This document shows positions 5,931 to 7,442 of a stretch of 7,442 bases of DNA, one piece after another. The stretch is from Gammaproteobacteria bacterium (GTDB taxonomy: Bacteria; Pseudomonadota; Gammaproteobacteria; SZUA-229): NCBI GenBank assembly GCA_002401185.1, contig NVSH01000113.1, positions 1-7,442 on the forward strand, written 5' to 3'. Under the pieces are notes generated by a model. It did no database searches, had not been told where the DNA came from, and saw only the letters and a program-made list of their open reading frames with translations. A program made the position numbers and the translations under genes. The number at the start of each line of letters is the position of its first letter. Position 1 is the first letter of the stretch.

Positions 5931-6317
5931 ATGATAAGCGAATCACAATTGAAAACCATCACCGCACTTATCGCCATACTTGGACTGATATTTAGCGTAT
6001 ATCAATTTATTCAGATACAAAAAATTGAGGCGGCCAAACCTTACTTGGTAAAAAAACTAGCATGGTGTGAAGAGATTGTAGAAATAACAGCTTTTATTGC
6101 CACTGCAGAAACCAATCCGAAAGCTGAATTACTACGTTTCAAACAAATGTATTGGGGAGTATTAGGTCTGGTTGAAAAAAACGAACTAAGTAAAGCAATG
6201 GTATCTTTCGACAATGCATTAGAAGCAAGAGATTCATTAGGCATAAAATCACTAACTATTGCTCACGCGTGTAGAAAAGAACTTACGACTGAATGGTCAG
6301 AAAAATGGGCCAAATAA
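5931..6317 (+). CDS. Unrecognised small membrane-anchored protein
   Basis: This encodes 128 residues; I do not recognise the family. One hydrophobic helix (about 9-27) lies near the N-terminus, preceded by a short mixed-charge segment. The rest is soluble and predicted mostly helical, with several Trp (WCEEIV near 45, YWGVL near 74, TEWSEKWAK at the end) and two Cys (46 and 113). The ordered, amphipathic character and the absence of low complexity suggest a real gene. GGG at 5920-5922 lies eight bases before the ATG and is a modest Shine-Dalgarno. The helix could act as a signal anchor or an inner-membrane anchor; which side of the membrane the tail faces is unclear. It converges with radC. 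Confidence 0.7.
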   Translation: MISESQLKTITALIAILGLIFSVYQFIQIQKIEAAKPYLVKKLAWCEEIVEITAFIATAETNPKAELLRFKQMYWGVLGLVEKNELSKAMVSFDNALEARDSLGIKSLTIAHACRKELTTEWSEKWAK

Positions 6318-6385
6318 ATACTTAATCAATTTGACCACCGGTCTGTACACCACTAACTCAAACATTGCGTACCAGAAAGACAATG

Positions 6386-7057
6386 CTACAACAAACCACG
6401 TTCCGCAAACGACACCACGTCATCACCGATCACAAAATGATCTAACACGCGAATATCAACCAGGGCTAATGCCTCTTTTAATCGCTGTGTTATCTGCTCA
6501 TCCGCATGACTAGGCTCAGCCACACCGGACGGATGATTATGGGCAAAGATAACCGCCGCCGCATTTTTTTCTAACGCTAAGCGTACAACTTCACGTGGAT
6601 AAACACTGGCGCCATCGATAGTACCAAAAAACATTTTTTCAAATGCGATTACACGGTTACGATTATCTAGAAACAGACAGGCAAACACTTCATGCGGGTA
6701 ACTACTTAGTTGAGCCGACAAAAACTGACGCGTTTGCTCCGGGTTACTCAAGACATCGCCACGCGATAACTGTTCATACAAATGCCGTTTTGCCATTTCC
6801 AGTACCGCCTGTAACTGCGCATACTTAGCATCGCCCAAACCTTTGTTTTGACAAAACTCCTGTTTACTCGCCTGTAACATCGGTTTCAAACCACCAAAGT
6901 TGTCCAATAGCTGTCGCGCAAGATCTACCGCAGTAAAACCTTTACACCCCGTCCTTAAAAATATTGCCAGTAACTCAGCATCGGAAAGTGCTTCAGCACC
7001 TTTATTGAGAAGTTTTTCACGCGGCCGTTCAGCGAGCGGCCATTGAGATATTGCCAT
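6386..7057 (-). CDS. radC: RadC family JAB/MPN+ (JAMM) protein
   Basis: This is 223 residues from the ATG at 7057. The N-terminus [17 protein letters not shown] and [13 protein letters not shown] is the standard RadC helix-hairpin-helix-like part. The C-terminal JAMM metal-binding site is complete: Glu140, His173 and His175 in HNHPSG, and Asp186 in the SxxD that follows, with [18 protein letters not shown] (140-157) as the usual strand-turn. A longer reading from 7084 adds nine residues. The 7057 start is preferred because AGGGA lies six bases upstream and the N-terminus matches the family. RadC was once linked to DNA repair, but its function is unresolved. This is the chromosomal copy next to coaBC, not a mobile-element or plasmid-type RadC. 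Confidence 0.95.
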   Translation of the reverse strand: MAISQWPLAERPREKLLNKGAEALSDAELLAIFLRTGCKGFTAVDLARQLLDNFGGLKPMLQASKQEFCQNKGLGDAKYAQLQAVLEMAKRHLYEQLSRGDVLSNPEQTRQFLSAQLSSYPHEVFACLFLDNRNRVIAFEKMFFGTIDGASVYPREVVRLALEKNAAAVIFAHNHPSGVAEPSHADEQITQRLKEALALVDIRVLDHFVIGDDVVSFAERGLL

Positions 7058-7063
7058 GATTCG

Positions 7064-7068
7064 TCCCT
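7064..7068 (-). promoter_or_regulatory. Ribosome binding site that fixes the radC start
   Basis: AGGGA on the minus strand lies six bases before the ATG at 7057. The upstream in-frame ATG at 7084 would place this site inside the coding region and lacks a comparable site of its own. Confidence 0.75.
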
Positions 7069-7096
7069 GCCTTAAATAATCCATTAAGTGTTACTT

Positions 7097-7125
7097 ACTT
7101 TAACGGCGAAACACACTAATGACAA
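7097..7125 (-). promoter_or_regulatory. Sigma70 promoter of radC
   Basis: On the minus strand TTGTCA (7120-7125, five of six) and TAAAGT (7097-7102, four of six) are exactly 17 bases apart. Transcription would begin near 7090, giving a leader of about 33 bases that includes the AGGGA site. The -35 overlaps the coaBC promoter region, so the two promoters probably compete for polymerase. A small palindrome, TAAGT-GTT-ACTTA (7085-7097), covers the predicted start point. Confidence 0.6.
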
Positions 7126-7129
7126 ATTT

Positions 7130-7138
7130 TGCTAAAAT
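7130..7138 (+). promoter_or_regulatory. Extended -10 promoter of coaBC, placed for a leaderless transcript
   Basis: TGC directly precedes TAAAAT (7133-7138), giving an extended -10 element. Only five bases (AGGGC) separate it from the ATG at 7144, so the start point should fall at or next to the start codon. AACACA (7110-7115) is a poor -35 at 17 bases. The GGG before the ATG is too close to act as a normal Shine-Dalgarno. Confidence 0.5.
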
Positions 7139-7143
7139 AGGGC

Positions 7144-7442
7144 ATGTCAAAGTTAGAAAACAAAAATATCATCATCGGTATTACTGGTGGTATCGCCGCT
7201 TATAAAAGTGCTGATCTGACTCGACGCCTGATCGACGCCGGTGCCAACGTTCGTGTCGTGATGACGCTTGCCGCCACCGAGTTTGTTACGCCAATGACCT
7301 TCCAGGCGTTATCCGGACACCCAGTATTTTTTGATAATAACGACAGCACTGAAACCTCCGGCATGAAACATATCGAGCTAGCACGCTGGGGCGATGCCAT
7401 CATCATCGCGCCCGCCAGTGCGAACACGATAGCCAAACTGGC
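7144..7442 (+). CDS. coaBC: Bifunctional CoaBC, 5' part (cut by the window edge)
   Basis: CoaBC joins 4'-phosphopantothenate to cysteine (CoaB) and decarboxylates the product to 4'-phosphopantetheine (CoaC), two steps of coenzyme A synthesis in the cytoplasm. The first 99 codons are present and read through without a stop. They contain the FMN-binding CoaC start NIIIGITGGIAAYKS (8-22) and the conserved KHIELARWGDAIIIAPASANTIAKL (75-99), which includes the catalytic His of the HFCD flavoprotein family (His76) and the PASANT loop. The CoaB half lies beyond the window. Divergence from radC is the common gammaproteobacterial arrangement. No Shine-Dalgarno is evident. Confidence 0.95.
   Translation, partial: MSKLENKNIIIGITGGIAAYKSADLTRRLIDAGANVRVVMTLAATEFVTPMTFQALSGHPVFFDNNDSTETSGMKHIELARWGDAIIIAPASANTIAKL

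Noticed and set aside
6333..6343. GACC-ACC-GGTC hairpin between the convergent small membrane protein and radC
   Set aside because: The stem is only four pairs, with no T-run after it on either strand, so it does not qualify as a terminator.
7058..7143. LexA (SOS) box upstream of radC
   Set aside because: No CTGT-N8-ACAG match is present, so there is no sequence sign of SOS control of this radC.
7200..7436. Minus-strand open frame of 78 codons at the right edge
   Set aside because: It is antisense to coaBC, whose first 99 codons match the family throughout.
1..7442. Mobile element, phage defence island, CRISPR array or tRNA
   Set aside because: There is no transposase, terminal inverted repeat, regular spaced repeat or tRNA-like cloverleaf. 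The JAMM protein is the chromosomal RadC beside coaBC, not a plasmid or prophage version.

Overview
The window looks like ordinary chromosome from a gammaproteobacterium with moderate to low GC. The right end carries radC diverging from coaBC, an arrangement conserved in that class. The PlsB-type acyltransferase, the Kef-type CPA2 antiporter and a short secreted LysM/FimV-like protein also fit a free-living gammaproteobacterium. I cannot fix a genus; a marine Thiotrichales-like lineage is only a guess. No insertion sequence, phage gene, CRISPR array, tRNA or rRNA is visible.

Layout, left to right. Positions 1-196 hold at most the last codons of an upstream gene and a promoter. Next come two small plus-strand genes: a secreted 161-residue protein with a DsrE-like C-terminal half (197-682) and a two-helix DUF2892 membrane protein (769-981). 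A PlsB-type acyltransferase (1047-2453, minus) diverges from a PfkB-family adenosine kinase (2549-3526, plus). After a gene-free stretch of 212 bases comes a Kef/CPA2 cation:proton antiporter with a C-terminal NAD-binding domain (3739-5331, minus). It diverges from a secreted LysM/FimV-like protein (5416-5835, plus). An unrecognised single-helix membrane protein (5931-6317, plus) converges with radC (6386-7057, minus). radC diverges from coaBC, which starts at 7144 and runs off the right edge.

Most genes are single transcription units arranged as divergent or convergent pairs, so there is little operon logic. Known roles are membrane lipid synthesis, purine salvage, K+/H+ efflux, envelope binding, a RadC-family protein and coenzyme A synthesis. 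The only suggestive partnership is on the left. DsrE-like folds and DUF2892 membrane proteins both recur in sulfane-sulfur (persulfide) gene neighbourhoods, and the DUF2892 promoter carries a dyad inside an unusually long spacer.

The most unusual signal is regulatory. Three genes (197, 5416, 7144) have a convincing -10 box ending only 5-7 bases before the start codon and have no usable Shine-Dalgarno. The antiporter also has a predicted leader of about 12 bases without one. This suggests several leaderless or nearly leaderless transcripts. I found no convincing new multi-gene system.
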